Shown: positions 17,394 to 26,191, counted from the first letter of the stretch. The stretch is 64,000 bases of DNA from Trichococcus shcherbakoviae (GCF_963666195.1 NZ_OY762653.1:1054001-1118000), one strand, 5' to 3'. The notes: a model not told the origin generated them from the letters alone. Program-made: numbers and translations.

Positions 17394-17830
17394 TTCGGTC
17401 TATACCACGACGTTTTCTGTAGTGCCGAGATACATTCACCTCCTTGTTTCTATCAAGATTATTATTGTTCAGCCCTTCGTGACCCTATGGTCACTACTAT
17501 GGCTTCTGCTGACTTCTTATGACAAGCTTTACTCCATGATTCCTCATGTCCATAAGACCTCCCCGGGTAAGAATGATAACCTTCCACTCGTGTCACTGCC
17601 TCATTTACTGTAAGAGATTCGTGCAGTATAGGATTTTACTTTGTACAGCAAGCTCGTCCGTCTCTATCCAGCCTTATATGAGATTTCTGTTCGTCAGTGC
17701 GAGTATTTGCGTCCGACTTCCTTCAGATTCCACCTCACGGTGGACACCCTTGTCATTCGCTAACAGTTCCTACTGCAAAGCCTGTAGTGGACTTTCACCA
17801 CCAAGTTATCACCCATGCCGGGCACACTGT

Positions 17831-17866
17831 TGAAAAAACGCACAGTCGGCTGACTGTGCGTTTTTG
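17831..17866 (-). terminator. Terminator of the GTPase gene and group II intron target
   Basis: On the minus strand ACGCACAGTC and GACTGTGCGT pair around AGCC, followed by TTTTTTCAACA and then directly the intron 5' end. The stem-loop plus T-run is the insertion site of intron copy 1. Confidence 0.9.
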
Positions 17867-17872
17867 TTTTTT

Positions 17873-19063
17873 CTATTTTTTTAGCCATTTTTTCAATGGA
17901 TTTTTCTTCTTCAGGTTAGCCAAGACCTCTTTGACATCCTGATCCTTGGTTCCCATTTTCAGGCGCTCTTGCATTTTTTCGCGCATCAGCGTCTCGATGT
18001 TGCTGAGGTCCGGATACTTGCCGTCCTTTTCACCTTTTGCCACAACGGTCAGCACCTCGATGTAGCTCATCGCCAGCGCGGTCGTCAACACGGCAGCCGT
18101 GGCGCCGCTGATGACCCCTCCGACGATCGTCCCCGCACCGGGAATCAGCTTCAGCAGGTTGGACACGATGTACCGACCTAAATAAGTGGCTCCCCCTGTT
18201 CCGCCGACAGCGCCTATCACGCTGGTGATGGTGGCTTTATCCATCGAAATACCGAAAATGGCAGTAATGTGGGCCAGCATGCCGATCTGCATCGGCACAA
18301 GGACAGTCGCATCTGAAAAAGGGATCGGCGTGAACCCAACACCGAATGTGGTCACAATGTATTTTGTCGCCCAACTTCGGGATGCTTTCGCTTTACGCGC
18401 GATGTCCACCTGTTGGGCGTTGTTAAAAGCCTCTTTCGTCTCCTCCGGCAGCAACGCAAACGTCCGCTCGATCAATTCCTTCAATCCGCTCTGCGGAAGC
18501 ACCAGTTCATCCGTGATGGCGTAAGGTTCCGCCATCACGTTCAGCACCCCGGCAATCGGCAAGTTCAGATTTTCAATGTATTGCTTCAGCTCGTTCGCAG
18601 GCTGACCGATCGATTGCGTCAGGACGACCAACACCGGCAATAATCCGGAAAGTTCTTCCATAAAGGCGATCTCCGATTCCTCGATGCGGGAGGAATGCGC
18701 ATTGATGCAATAATAGACCAAATGGATCGCATTATCGGCCCCTTCCTTTTGGCTCTTCTTGATGGCATCGATGATTTCCCGTTTTACCTCGGTTTGAATC
18801 GGATGGCCCAATTCCAACCCGCGCGTATCATACAGCACAATCGGCATGCCTTCCCTCGCGATCCGCCGCAAGTGTTTCGTGACAGGTTTTCCGATTCCGG
18901 TCTCAGCCATCCGTTCCCGGAAGACATTGTTGATCAGCGTACTTTTCCCGACACCCGTCTTCCCCGCCAGCAGGATATTGACGGGATGCATGTTTTCCAC
19001 TTCTTCTTTTGTCTTGTTCAGTATCTCCTGGACCACATTCAAATCAAGGTTTCCTCTTCCCAT
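17873..19063 (-). CDS. Dynamin/Era-like GTPase with DUF697-type C-terminal domain
   Basis: A 396-residue protein. The G domain (residues ~25-200) has a P-loop AGKTGVGKST near 33, switch II DTRG near 79 and VVLTQS in place of the usual TKxD, so base specificity may be relaxed. The C-terminal half is glycine-rich and hydrophobic (SVIGAVGGTGGATYLGRYI, LIPGAGTIVGGVISGATAAV), as in DUF697/YcjF-like membrane-associated GTPases. A basic tail (LKKKNPLKKWLKK) could contact lipid. AGGAGG lies 7 nt before ATG. It follows the TetR gene by 49 bp and is probably co-transcribed. Cellular role unknown; membrane stress is a common guess. Confidence 0.78.
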   Translation of the reverse strand: MGRGNLDLNVVQEILNKTKEEVENMHPVNILLAGKTGVGKSTLINNVFRERMAETGIGKPVTKHLRRIAREGMPIVLYDTRGLELGHPIQTEVKREIIDAIKKSQKEGADNAIHLVYYCINAHSSRIEESEIAFMEELSGLLPVLVVLTQSIGQPANELKQYIENLNLPIAGVLNVMAEPYAITDELVLPQSGLKELIERTFALLPEETKEAFNNAQQVDIARKAKASRSWATKYIVTTFGVGFTPIPFSDATVLVPMQIGMLAHITAIFGISMDKATITSVIGAVGGTGGATYLGRYIVSNLLKLIPGAGTIVGGVISGATAAVLTTALAMSYIEVLTVVAKGEKDGKYPDLSNIETLMREKMQERLKMGTKDQDVKEVLANLKKKNPLKKWLKK

Positions 19064-19112
19064 GACGCTTCCTCCTGTCGCTCAAACACAAACATGCTAA
19101 TTTATGGTACGA

Positions 19113-19718
19113 TCACGTTCCTCTGGTTATTTCCACCACGCTTTGGGAAATGAAATAATATCCGTACTCTCCCATCCGTTCCGGCGAGTCTTTCATGCCG
19201 TTCGTCACCCAGGAGTAGATCATCCCTTGGTAGGCGAAGGAAACGGCGGTGATCCAGTGTTCATAAGGTATAACAGTCTTTTTCGACCGGAGCTGATCTT
19301 CCAAACGTCCCCTCAGATAAGTGTTGAATTTGAGCGGAAAAGAGTAGCTGCTTCGCCCGTTGAAAAGAACACTGAAGAAGCGCTCGTTTTCTTTGATGTA
19401 ACTGAAGATATCCGTGAACGCCTCGACCGTCTTTTGCCTGAATTCCGTTTCCGTTGCCCCGGATAAAGCTGTTTTCGTGATGGCTTTCCCTCTGTCCTGA
19501 AGTTCCAGAATCAGCGCATCGATATTCTTTTCCAACAAATCATGTTTATCGACATAATGCAGGTAAAAAGTTCCCCGATTCACTTTTGCCCGTCCGGTAA
19601 GTTCCCTCACCGTCACTTCTTCGATGGATTTTTCTTCCAACAGAGTTATCAACGCATGCAAAAGGTTTTTCTTTGTGGCTATGACGCGCTTGTCCTGCGA
19701 TTGTTTATTAGGATTCAT
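19113..19718 (-). CDS. TetR/AcrR-family transcriptional regulator
   Basis: A 201-residue regulator. The N-terminal helix-turn-helix is typical of TetR proteins: IEEVTVRELTGRAKVNRGTF followed by YLHYVDKHDLLEKNID. The ligand-binding half resembles the YfiR/DhaS-type C-terminal domain and ends in a hydrophobic helix. ATG at 19718 has AGGAGC 5 nt upstream; a frame running 45 codons further upstream lacks a ribosome site. The GTPase gene lies 49 bp downstream on the same strand, so both probably form an operon and the regulator may control itself and that gene (inference). Confidence 0.85.
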   Translation of the reverse strand: MNPNKQSQDKRVIATKKNLLHALITLLEEKSIEEVTVRELTGRAKVNRGTFYLHYVDKHDLLEKNIDALILELQDRGKAITKTALSGATETEFRQKTVEAFTDIFSYIKENERFFSVLFNGRSSYSFPLKFNTYLRGRLEDQLRSKKTVIPYEHWITAVSFAYQGMIYSWVTNGMKDSPERMGEYGYYFISQSVVEITRGT

Positions 19719-19851
19719 TGTTAGCTCCTGCTTCCAGAGTCTGATTCGGAATTCTTTTCTGATATAGACTTCCAAAATGCTAATATGATTATAGTATAGC
19801 CACCCCGAGATAACAAGTTTAACGGCCGCCCTTCCGGGAATCCTCCACGGC

Positions 19852-19897
19852 AAAAAAACTGCTCCAGCCCATTGAATGGACCGAAGCAGTTTTTTTC
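19852..19897 (-). terminator. Terminator of the yugP-like gene
   Basis: On the minus strand AACTGCTTCGGTCCATT pairs with the ATGGGCTGGAGCAGTT side, followed by TTTTTTT. Confidence 0.85.
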
Positions 19898-19930
19898 CGA
19901 TAGAAGGCAGGCTTACACTATTGCCGTCAA

Positions 19931-20629
19931 TTAATCGTCGTTGCTTCCGCCGCCGAAAAGCAACAGCAGACGGAGCAGTTGCAGGAAGCTCATGAAGGCC
20001 GCCGCGACATACGTCATGGCTGCTGCGACAAGAACTTTGCGGGCTTTCGGCACTTCTTGCGCATTCAGGATGCCACCGTTCGACAGAATCTTCAGCGCGC
20101 GTCCGGATGCATTGAATTCGACAGGCAATGTGACCACTTGGAACAAAAAGCTGAACGAGAAGAAGAGGATCCCCAAATTGAGGAACGTCTGGTTCATGCC
20201 CGCAAATACGCCGATCATGATCATCGGCATGGATACCATCTGACCAAAATTGGCGGCTGGGAACAACCCGGCACGCAAGCGCAACGGAATGTAATTTTTT
20301 TGGTCCTGGATTGCGTGACCGACTTCATGGGCAGCGACGCCGATAGCCGCAACCGAAGTCGAGTTGGCTGTCGTGTCTGAAAGACGCAACACTTTGGCGC
20401 GCGAGTCATAGTGGTCCGTCAAATCCCCGCGGACGCGTTCGATCTGCACATCATGGATGCCCGATTGCTCAAGGATGAAGCGTGCTGCATCCGTAGCGGT
20501 GTAACCGTTTTGGCTTTTCACTTGGTTATAGGTATTGAAAGTACGTTTGACGAATCCCGAAGCAATCATGGAAACCACGATACCTAGGATGATCAATATA
20601 TAGGTGCTATCGAAGAATGGATACAACAT
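19931..20629 (-). CDS. Membrane zinc metallopeptidase, YugP-like
   Basis: A 232-residue membrane protein of the Zn_peptidase_2 (YugP) family. An N-terminal membrane helix (FDSTYILIILGIVVSMIASG) is followed by a cytosolic or extracellular zinc site HEVGHAIQ near residue 100. Further hydrophobic segments occur near 135-165 and 200-225. Such proteins are predicted membrane proteases with no firmly known substrate. Length matches the family. The gene is a single unit with its own terminator; the 5' region towards the PatB gene contains a palindrome array. Confidence 0.88.
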   Translation of the reverse strand: MLYPFFDSTYILIILGIVVSMIASGFVKRTFNTYNQVKSQNGYTATDAARFILEQSGIHDVQIERVRGDLTDHYDSRAKVLRLSDTTANSTSVAAIGVAAHEVGHAIQDQKNYIPLRLRAGLFPAANFGQMVSMPMIMIGVFAGMNQTFLNLGILFFSFSFLFQVVTLPVEFNASGRALKILSNGGILNAQEVPKARKVLVAAAMTYVAAAFMSFLQLLRLLLLFGGGSNDD

Positions 20630-20764
20630 GTCTCATCAACCTTTCTTTTATTTACTCTACAGTATAGCATCCGATTGTGAAGAAAGGATGAAGGATGCTT
20701 ACGTTGGTGTAATTTTATCAAATTCTTTAGATATTGTTGTTGGCAAAACCAGATCCCGGTTGGT

Positions 20765-20860
20765 CGGAGGAGGTTGTCTGGAGCGATCCTCTACTCCTGT
20801 AAGGAATCCGCCCGCCGGAGGACGCGGCTGAACTCCGGCCAACCCTCCGTTCACCGGAGC
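20765..20860. repeat. Degenerate palindrome array (CTCCGG family)
   Basis: CGGAGG occurs at 20765 and 20816, 51 bp apart. A good unit CTCCGGCC...TTCACCGGAG lies at 20833-20859. Spacing to the last unit is irregular (39 bp), so this copy is decayed. It sits between the PatB gene's 3' side and the start of the yugP-like gene. Confidence 0.7.
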
Positions 20861-20891
20861 AGCGCGCTGCTCGTGGGTTTCCCGCAAATCA

Positions 20892-20928
20892 AAGGCTGCC
20901 CCACAACGAGACAGCCACAGTTTTTCTA
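20892..20928 (-). terminator. Terminator of the PatB/MalY gene, GCTGTCTC type
   Basis: On the minus strand GGCTGTCTCG and the GGGGCAGCC side pair imperfectly just past the gene, followed by TTTGATTT. The T tract is moderate. The GGCTGTCTC core matches terminators next to the other arrays. Confidence 0.6.
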
Positions 20929-20934
20929 TTGATT

Positions 20935-22125
20935 TTATTTCCGGTATTTTTGCATGGCTGTGACTAGGCGTTCCATCGCTTCCATCAGCGTTTTCGTTGG
21001 AGCACCTAGGCTGATTCTTTCGTATCCGCGACCTTCATCCCCGAAGATGTAGCCTTCATCCAGGAACACTTGCGCCTCCTGCTCCGTGATTTCTTCCAAT
21101 TGCTTGTGCGACAAACCGAAGGCACTGAAATCCATCCATTGCAGGTAGGTGCCTTCCAGATCGAAGACAGTCACTTCCGGCAGTTCCTTCGCCAGGAAAT
21201 CCTTTAGCGTTTCGTGATTATGCCAGATCAAAGCTTTGAATTCTTCAAGCCAGTCCTCGGCTGCCGTGTAGGCGATCTCTGTCGCCTTCAAGCCGATAAC
21301 ATTGGTTCCTCCGCCGATGCCGGTCATTTCCATATCCATCTTGAAAGCTGTGTGGAGCTTTGGATTCGAAATGATGACGTTGGAATTGCGCAGGCCCGCG
21401 ATATTGAAGGACTTGCTGGCGGCGGTTGCCGTGATGCAGATGTCCGCTGCTGCTTCAGAAATGGCTGCCATCGGTGTGAAGACATGACCGGGCATGATCA
21501 GATCGTGGTGGATTTCATCCGCCAAAATCACGACATCATTGGCGGCGCAGATATCGACCACTTTCGCCAGTTCCGCTTTGGTCCAGACGCGGCCGACTGG
21601 ATTATGCGGGTTGCTGAAGAGCATCAGTTTGGTGTTCGGATCTTTGGCTTTATCGGCCAAGCCCTCAAAATCGATTTCGTAACGATCGCCGTTGCGGACC
21701 AACGAATTGTTGATGAGCCTGCGTTTCGTGTTCTTGATCGACTTCATGAACGGATAATAGACCGGCCCCATGTAAAGGACGCCATCACCCGGTTCTGTGT
21801 ATGCCCGGATTGCGGAATAGAACGCCGCGATGATGCCCGGTGTGCAGATGATCCATTCCTTCTTGATTTTCCAATCATGGCGGTTCCCCATCCAATTAAT
21901 GATTGCCCTGTAATAGTCTTCGGTCGGCAAATCATAGCCCATAACGGCCGTTTCGATATATTCCTGCAGCCCTTTGACGATCTCCGGTGCTGTCTTTATG
22001 TCCAAATCCGCTACAGAAAAAGGATAAACATCCTTCCCCACATTCGGATTGCTTCTGTACATGGCTGCCCATTTTTCGGACCCGGTGTTGCTCCGATTGA
22101 CGGGTGTTTCGAAATCATAATTCAT
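20935..22125 (-). CDS. PLP-dependent aminotransferase, PatB/MalY (C-S lyase) type
   Basis: A 396-residue fold-type I PLP enzyme. The Schiff-base lysine is in TATAASKSFNIAGLR near residue 235, and SNPHNPVGRVWTKAEL and ILADEIHHDLI carry the cofactor-binding Asn and Asp. Sequence and length match MalY/PatB, which cleave cystathionine or cysteine conjugates to homocysteine or thiol, pyruvate and ammonia. GGAGG lies 8-10 nt before ATG. It is monocistronic. Given methionine genes elsewhere in the window, a role in transsulfuration is plausible, but a plain aminotransferase activity cannot be excluded. Confidence 0.85.
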   Translation of the reverse strand: MNYDFETPVNRSNTGSEKWAAMYRSNPNVGKDVYPFSVADLDIKTAPEIVKGLQEYIETAVMGYDLPTEDYYRAIINWMGNRHDWKIKKEWIICTPGIIAAFYSAIRAYTEPGDGVLYMGPVYYPFMKSIKNTKRRLINNSLVRNGDRYEIDFEGLADKAKDPNTKLMLFSNPHNPVGRVWTKAELAKVVDICAANDVVILADEIHHDLIMPGHVFTPMAAISEAAADICITATAASKSFNIAGLRNSNVIISNPKLHTAFKMDMEMTGIGGGTNVIGLKATEIAYTAAEDWLEEFKALIWHNHETLKDFLAKELPEVTVFDLEGTYLQWMDFSAFGLSHKQLEEITEQEAQVFLDEGYIFGDEGRGYERISLGAPTKTLMEAMERLVTAMQKYRK

Positions 22126-22205
22126 CTACTCATCCTCCAAACATTTGACTTACTTTTCATTCTATCACTCGTTTTGACAATTGCCACCCCTAATCAGATT
22201 TTAAT

Positions 22206-22246
22206 CCAAAAAAAATGGAGAACCCGTTTCGGATCCTCCATTATTC
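22206..22246 (-). terminator. Terminator of the CoA-disulfide reductase / Acr3 unit
   Basis: On the minus strand ATGGAGGATCCG and CGGGTTCTCCAT pair around AAA and are followed by eight T. Confidence 0.88.
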
Positions 22247-22270
22247 TCACGTACATTCAGAGACTTATCT

Positions 22271-23938
22271 TCAGCTTTTTCTCTTCAGCATTTTGAGGTA
22301 ACTTTGATAATTTTTGTTGCCGCCGGAAAGGTTGTAGACTTCCTGGAAACCTAAATTGATCAAGACATTCTGAGCGGCATTTCCGGTCACGCCTTTGTTG
22401 CAGTAGGTAACTGTCGGGATATCTTTGGAAAGCTCACCGGCGCGTGCACGCAGTTCCCCTAACGGGATGTGGATTGCATTTTGGACGTGACCCTTCTCGA
22501 AGTCCTTGGCGGAACGCGTATCGACCACCTGGATAGATTCGCCTTTACGTTGTGTTTCGACCACCTGGGCCGGCGTCATCAGAGGGTTTCCATGCAAGGC
22601 GTTATCCAATGCCATGCCTGTATAATGGATAGGATCTTTTGTCGTTGCGAACGGCGGAGCATAAGCCAGATCGAGATGGAACAGATCTACAGCTTTTGCC
22701 TTGAAGGTGATGGCCGTGGCAAGGACATCGATCCGTTTGTCCACACCTTGCGTTCCTAAGATTTGCGCACCCAAAACGCGTCCGGAAGCTTTATCAGCCA
22801 ATGCCTTGATGATCAGTTCCTTGCCGCCAAGGTATTCGGCGTGGTCCGGCTTGATGTTGTAAAGGACTTCCACGGAATAACCGGCTGCCTTCGCCTCTCT
22901 TTCGGTCATGCCTGTCTGGCCGACATGCAGATTGAATACGCGGAAAATGCCGGTACCCAGCACCCCGCGGTGTTCCAGATTCCCACCTGTAATCACGTCT
23001 CCGGCGATACGTCCCATCTTGTTGGCCGTAGAGCCCAATGGACGGTAAATCGGTTTGCCTGTGATGACCGAGAAACTTTCGGCGACGTCTCCGACCGCAT
23101 AAACATCCGGGATGTTCGTCTGCATTTTACTGTTGACGGCAACTGCACCCGTCGCTCCGATCGTGACGCCGATTTCCTTCGGCAGTTGGATATTCGGACG
23201 CACGCCGGCAGCCAGGATGACGATATCCGTTTCGATGGTGGCGCCTTTTGTAGTCACCACTTTTTTGACGGTCCCCTTACCTTCGATGGTCTTGACCGTA
23301 TCACCGAGGTGCAAATGCACCCCATTGGCCATCAGCACTTCTTCCACACGAAAAGCCATATCCGCATCCATCGGCGGCATCACTTGATTTTCCAGTTGAA
23401 CGATGGAGACATCCCAACCTTTATACACGAGTTGTTCGGCCATTTCCAGACCGATGAACCCGGCACCGATGATCAGCGCTTTTTTTGGTTGGTTCGCTTC
23501 CGAATAACTTTCAATGTCACGAAGGTCCTGGATGTTACGGACGTGGAAGACATTATCATATTCAGCCTGATCGAAAGGCGGAGGCGTCAGCGGAGCCGCA
23601 CCTGTCGCGAAAACCAATACATCATAAGCGTCCTCTTTGATTTCGCCGGTCTTAAGATCTTTAACTTGAATCTTTTTGGCGTCATGATCCACTTTCGTCA
23701 CTTTATGTTCCGTAAAAATGGAGACATCATATCTCTTTTTGAACCATTTCGCATCCCGCGGCGTCAGGCGATCCACTGAATCGACTTCCCCACCGATTTT
23801 GTAGGGTATACCGCAGACAGAATAGGAAATGTCCTTCCCTTGGTCATAGACGACTATTTCCGCTTCCTCAGTGTTTCTGCGCGCTTTGGCCGCAACGGAG
23901 GTACCCGCCGCTACCGAACCGATTACGATGATTTTCAT
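22271..23938 (-). CDS. CoA-disulfide reductase with C-terminal rhodanese domain
   Basis: A 555-residue flavoprotein fusion. Residues 1-~445 are a pyridine-nucleotide disulfide oxidoreductase with the FAD motif GSVAAGTSVA (7-16) and the single active cysteine C42 in SYSVCGIPY, as in CoA-disulfide reductases. VYAVGDVAES is the second FAD contact and YAPPFATTKDP the dimer interface. Residues ~455-555 form a rhodanese domain with active cysteine in TYCNKGVTG. Such fusions reduce CoA-disulfides, persulfides or polysulfides with NAD(P)H. AAAGGAG precedes ATG. It lies 29 bp after acr3, so it is probably part of the arsenic operon and may supply thiol redox balance there. Confidence 0.9.
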   Translation of the reverse strand: MKIIVIGSVAAGTSVAAKARRNTEEAEIVVYDQGKDISYSVCGIPYKIGGEVDSVDRLTPRDAKWFKKRYDVSIFTEHKVTKVDHDAKKIQVKDLKTGEIKEDAYDVLVFATGAAPLTPPPFDQAEYDNVFHVRNIQDLRDIESYSEANQPKKALIIGAGFIGLEMAEQLVYKGWDVSIVQLENQVMPPMDADMAFRVEEVLMANGVHLHLGDTVKTIEGKGTVKKVVTTKGATIETDIVILAAGVRPNIQLPKEIGVTIGATGAVAVNSKMQTNIPDVYAVGDVAESFSVITGKPIYRPLGSTANKMGRIAGDVITGGNLEHRGVLGTGIFRVFNLHVGQTGMTEREAKAAGYSVEVLYNIKPDHAEYLGGKELIIKALADKASGRVLGAQILGTQGVDKRIDVLATAITFKAKAVDLFHLDLAYAPPFATTKDPIHYTGMALDNALHGNPLMTPAQVVETQRKGESIQVVDTRSAKDFEKGHVQNAIHIPLGELRARAGELSKDIPTVTYCNKGVTGNAAQNVLINLGFQEVYNLSGGNKNYQSYLKMLKRKS

Positions 23939-23967
23939 AATAAATTCTCCTTTTCAGTTAAAGTGGC

Positions 23968-25053
23968 TTATTTTACCGTTTTTACAGGATTCACTACACT
24001 TTTTTCTTTTCCAGGAAACCAATGTCTTGTCGAATTGGCAATTTTCACCAAAATCAGCATCACCGGCACTTCAGTCAAGACACCCACAACCGTCGCCAAT
24101 GCTGCTGGAGAATCCATTCCGAACAACGCGATGGCAACCGCCACCGATAATTCAAAAAAGTTCGATGCGCCGATCATCCCGGCTGGTGCGGCGATTGCGT
24201 GTGGAAGCTTCAAGGCCTTGCTTGCAAAATAGGCAATGAAGAAAATCAGGAATGTCTGCAGGATCAAAGGCACTGCGATCATCAAAATGTGCAACGGGTT
24301 CTCCAGAATGACCTCTCCTTGGAAAGAGAACAGCAAGACCAGCATCAACAACAGCCCAGCTGTAGTTGCGCCATCAAATTTCGAAAGAAAATCCTTCTCG
24401 AAATAAGTGACTCCTTTTTTCTTTGTGACGAAGATCCGCGTCAGGACTCCTCCGACCAAGGGAATAACAACGAACAAGACAACGGACAGGATCAAGGTGT
24501 CCCAAGGCACCGTTACATTGCTGACGCCCAATAAAAATTTGACGATCGGAATGAAGGCTACCAGGATAATCAGATCATTGGTCGCAACCTGAACGACAGT
24601 GTATGCCGGATTGCCCTTTGTCAATTGGCTCCAGACAAATACCATAGCCGTACACGGCGCAGCTCCCAGCAGAATCGACCCTGCCAAATATTCCGTCGCC
24701 AACTCGGGCGTAATGAAATTCTTAAAGACGATAAAGAAGAAGAAAGCGGAAATCGCGTACATGGTAAAAGGTTTGATCAGCCAGTTCACTGCCCAGGTGA
24801 CATAAAGTCCTTTCGGATTATTCCCGACGTCCCGGACGCTTTGGAAATCTACCTTCATCATCATCGGGTAGATCATGACCCATATCAGCACGGCCGTTGG
24901 GATTGAGACGTTCGCATATTCGAATTTCCCGAAGAATTCAGGTATGACCGGCAGATATTTTCCGACCAGAACCCCCGCCACCATACAGATTGCTACCCAG
25001 ACACTCAAATATTTATTGAAGAACGAGATGCTTGTTTGCTCTTTTCCACTCAT
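23968..25053 (-). CDS. acr3: Acr3-family arsenite efflux permease
   Basis: A 361-residue membrane protein with ten predicted segments, of the BART/Acr3 superfamily. The conserved cysteine is C134 in GAAPCTAMVFVWS, essential in characterised Acr3 proteins. FNKYLSVWVAICMVAGVLVG opens the first segment and NDLIILVAFIP is another signature. It extrudes arsenite (and possibly antimonite) using proton motive force. An arsR gene ends 53 bp upstream and the CoA-disulfide reductase gene starts 29 bp downstream, making arsR-acr3-cdr one unit. Expression should be released by metalloid binding to ArsR. Confidence 0.93.
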   Translation of the reverse strand: MSGKEQTSISFFNKYLSVWVAICMVAGVLVGKYLPVIPEFFGKFEYANVSIPTAVLIWVMIYPMMMKVDFQSVRDVGNNPKGLYVTWAVNWLIKPFTMYAISAFFFFIVFKNFITPELATEYLAGSILLGAAPCTAMVFVWSQLTKGNPAYTVVQVATNDLIILVAFIPIVKFLLGVSNVTVPWDTLILSVVLFVVIPLVGGVLTRIFVTKKKGVTYFEKDFLSKFDGATTAGLLLMLVLLFSFQGEVILENPLHILMIAVPLILQTFLIFFIAYFASKALKLPHAIAAPAGMIGASNFFELSVAVAIALFGMDSPAALATVVGVLTEVPVMLILVKIANSTRHWFPGKEKSVVNPVKTVK

Positions 25054-25105
25054 TATATTATACCTCCATTTATAGTTTTGCGCTCTTTATAGCACTGTTA
25101 TTGCG

Positions 25106-25450
25106 TCATTTGATTTTTTCTTTTTCTTCCGTTGTGCACACAGCTTTTGACCGCACCGGTTCACAGATGCAGGCCGGTGTATTGGCTATCAGTTCCGCGG
25201 TATCCATCTTGAATTTTTCGAAAGCGTCTTTATTCAGATCGTAATAATGCCACGTGCCGGATTTTTCCGTCGTCACCAGCCCCGCCTTCACCAACAGATT
25301 GATGTGATGGGATAAAGTTGGCTGGGTAAAATCGAAATGTTCCAGTATGTCGCAGGCACACATGGCCCCGCAGGAAAGCATATCGACAATTTTTACGCGC
25401 TTCGGGTCGGCCAAAGCCTTTGCGATTTTTGCATAATTTTCATAATCCAT
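25106..25450 (-). CDS. arsR: ArsR-family metalloid-responsive repressor, copy 1
   Basis: A 114-residue winged-helix repressor. The recognition helix is in TQPTLSHHINLLVKAGLV. The alpha-3 cysteine cluster is C27, C31 and C33 (LSCGAMCACDIL), corresponding to the ELCVCDL arsenic site. Additional cysteines C94, C96 and C105 at the C-terminus could add a second thiol site. AAAGGAG lies upstream of ATG. It heads the acr3 unit, with a terminator-like hairpin separating it from arsD. An imperfect AT-rich repeat (ATAGATAGAAAAACTTCTAT) just upstream could be its operator. Confidence 0.92.
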   Translation of the reverse strand: MDYENYAKIAKALADPKRVKIVDMLSCGAMCACDILEHFDFTQPTLSHHINLLVKAGLVTTEKSGTWHYYDLNKDAFEKFKMDTAELIANTPACICEPVRSKAVCTTEEKEKIK

Positions 25451-25496
25451 GATTGCTGATGCTCCTTTTTATATAGAAGTTTTTCTATCTATCGCT

Positions 25497-25548
25497 GAAA
25501 AAGAAACTCGAGCCGGGGTATCCCGAGACACGAGTATTCTTTATTTTT
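25497..25548 (-). terminator. Terminator-like hairpin between arsD and arsR
   Basis: On the minus strand ACTCGTGTCTCGGG and the CCCGGCTCGAGT side pair imperfectly around ATAC and are followed by TTCTTTTTC. Read-through is likely partial. Confidence 0.6.
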
Positions 25549-25549
25549 G

Positions 25550-26119
25550 CTAGCAACAGCCGCCCTGTCCACAACCGCATGAGCCCTTACTTGCTGTTGC
25601 AGCTTCCTCATGCTTATGGTGATGATGGTGTCCATGACCACCGCAGCCACAGCCGCCTTTTCCGCCATTGCCGCCGCAGCAGCCAGATTCTTCTTTTTCT
25701 TCTTTTTCTTCTTTTTTTTCTTTTTCTACTTTTTCTTCTTTTTCTACTTCTTCTGCTTCGGCAAATTCCTCCGAACCGCCACAACCACAGCCTCCGCAAC
25801 CACAAGAGCCTTCTGTCTCTTCAATGAAGCGGACGCCGATATAGCTTGTGATTTCATCGTTGGTCGGGTAGCTGCCGCTTTTAACGATTGCTCCATCCAC
25901 AACAGTGATTGGCAAGACGCTATTGCCTTCCGCCTCGATTTTTTCGTTAACGGCCTTGTTTAGCGTGAATTGATCCGCATCATCGGTCAAATTAAAAAGC
26001 AATGCCTCGTAATTCTCCAAGCCTTCCAAAGCCTCCATTACTGCTGCAATGCGCAGGGCATCCTGGCTGCTGAACAAGCTACTGCTTGTTTCCGGTTCAA
26101 AAATAGTAATGTTTGTCAT
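25550..26119 (-). CDS. arsD: ArsD-like protein with serine-substituted N-terminus and Cys/His-rich tail
   Basis: Residues 1-~97 follow ArsD, the arsenic metallochaperone/co-repressor: MTNITIFEPE, LPITVVDGAIVKSGSYPTN and ITSYIGV align with the family. The canonical arsenite cysteines after the FDPAMCC motif are absent; here the stretch is ETSSSLFSSQD and there is no cysteine before residue 106. Instead a 90-residue tail has 12 cysteines (CGCGGCGC at 106-113, CC at 147-148, CGC at 157-159, CGC at 181-183, CC at 188-189), a Glu/Lys-rich segment (121-145) and seven histidines (162-170). No arsA is nearby. AAGGGG precedes ATG. It may store or deliver metal, or sense metalloid differently. Confidence 0.85.
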   Translation of the reverse strand: MTNITIFEPETSSSLFSSQDALRIAAVMEALEGLENYEALLFNLTDDADQFTLNKAVNEKIEAEGNSVLPITVVDGAIVKSGSYPTNDEITSYIGVRFIEETEGSCGCGGCGCGGSEEFAEAEEVEKEEKVEKEKKEEKEEKEESGCCGGNGGKGGCGCGGHGHHHHHKHEEAATASKGSCGCGQGGCC

Positions 26120-26191
26120 GATTCATTTCCCCTTAGCTTGTTTGTATTTTGAATAGCTTTTGATAGCTTAAAATTTTTTTGTTACCTTTAC

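Larger units (their letters stand above)
15964..17827 (-). mobile_element. Group IIC intron, copy 1
   Basis: The 1864-bp element starts on the minus strand with GTGTGCCCGGC at 17827 and ends with CTACTCGAT near 15964. It has a domain V hairpin, a domain VI segment and an internal reverse transcriptase/maturase gene without an HNH domain. It is inserted directly after the T-run of the GTPase gene's terminator, the typical target of class C bacterial introns. Copy 2 at 45320-48601 has the same length once its IS is removed, and the compared stretches, including the 327-aa RT frame, are identical. The 3' boundary is uncertain by 1-2 bases because AAT is shared. Confidence 0.92.

Noticed and set aside
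17257-17942. Plus-strand frames within the intron 5' region
   Set aside because: They cover structured intron RNA and recur unchanged in copy 2; no protein family is recognisable.
22763-23779. 338-codon plus-strand frame
   Set aside because: Antisense of the CoA-disulfide reductase gene; Cys/His/Arg-rich composition typical of a shadow frame.
25579-25963. Plus-strand Phe/Leu-rich frames opposite arsD
   Set aside because: Antisense of the Glu/Lys-rich tail; low complexity explains the open frame.
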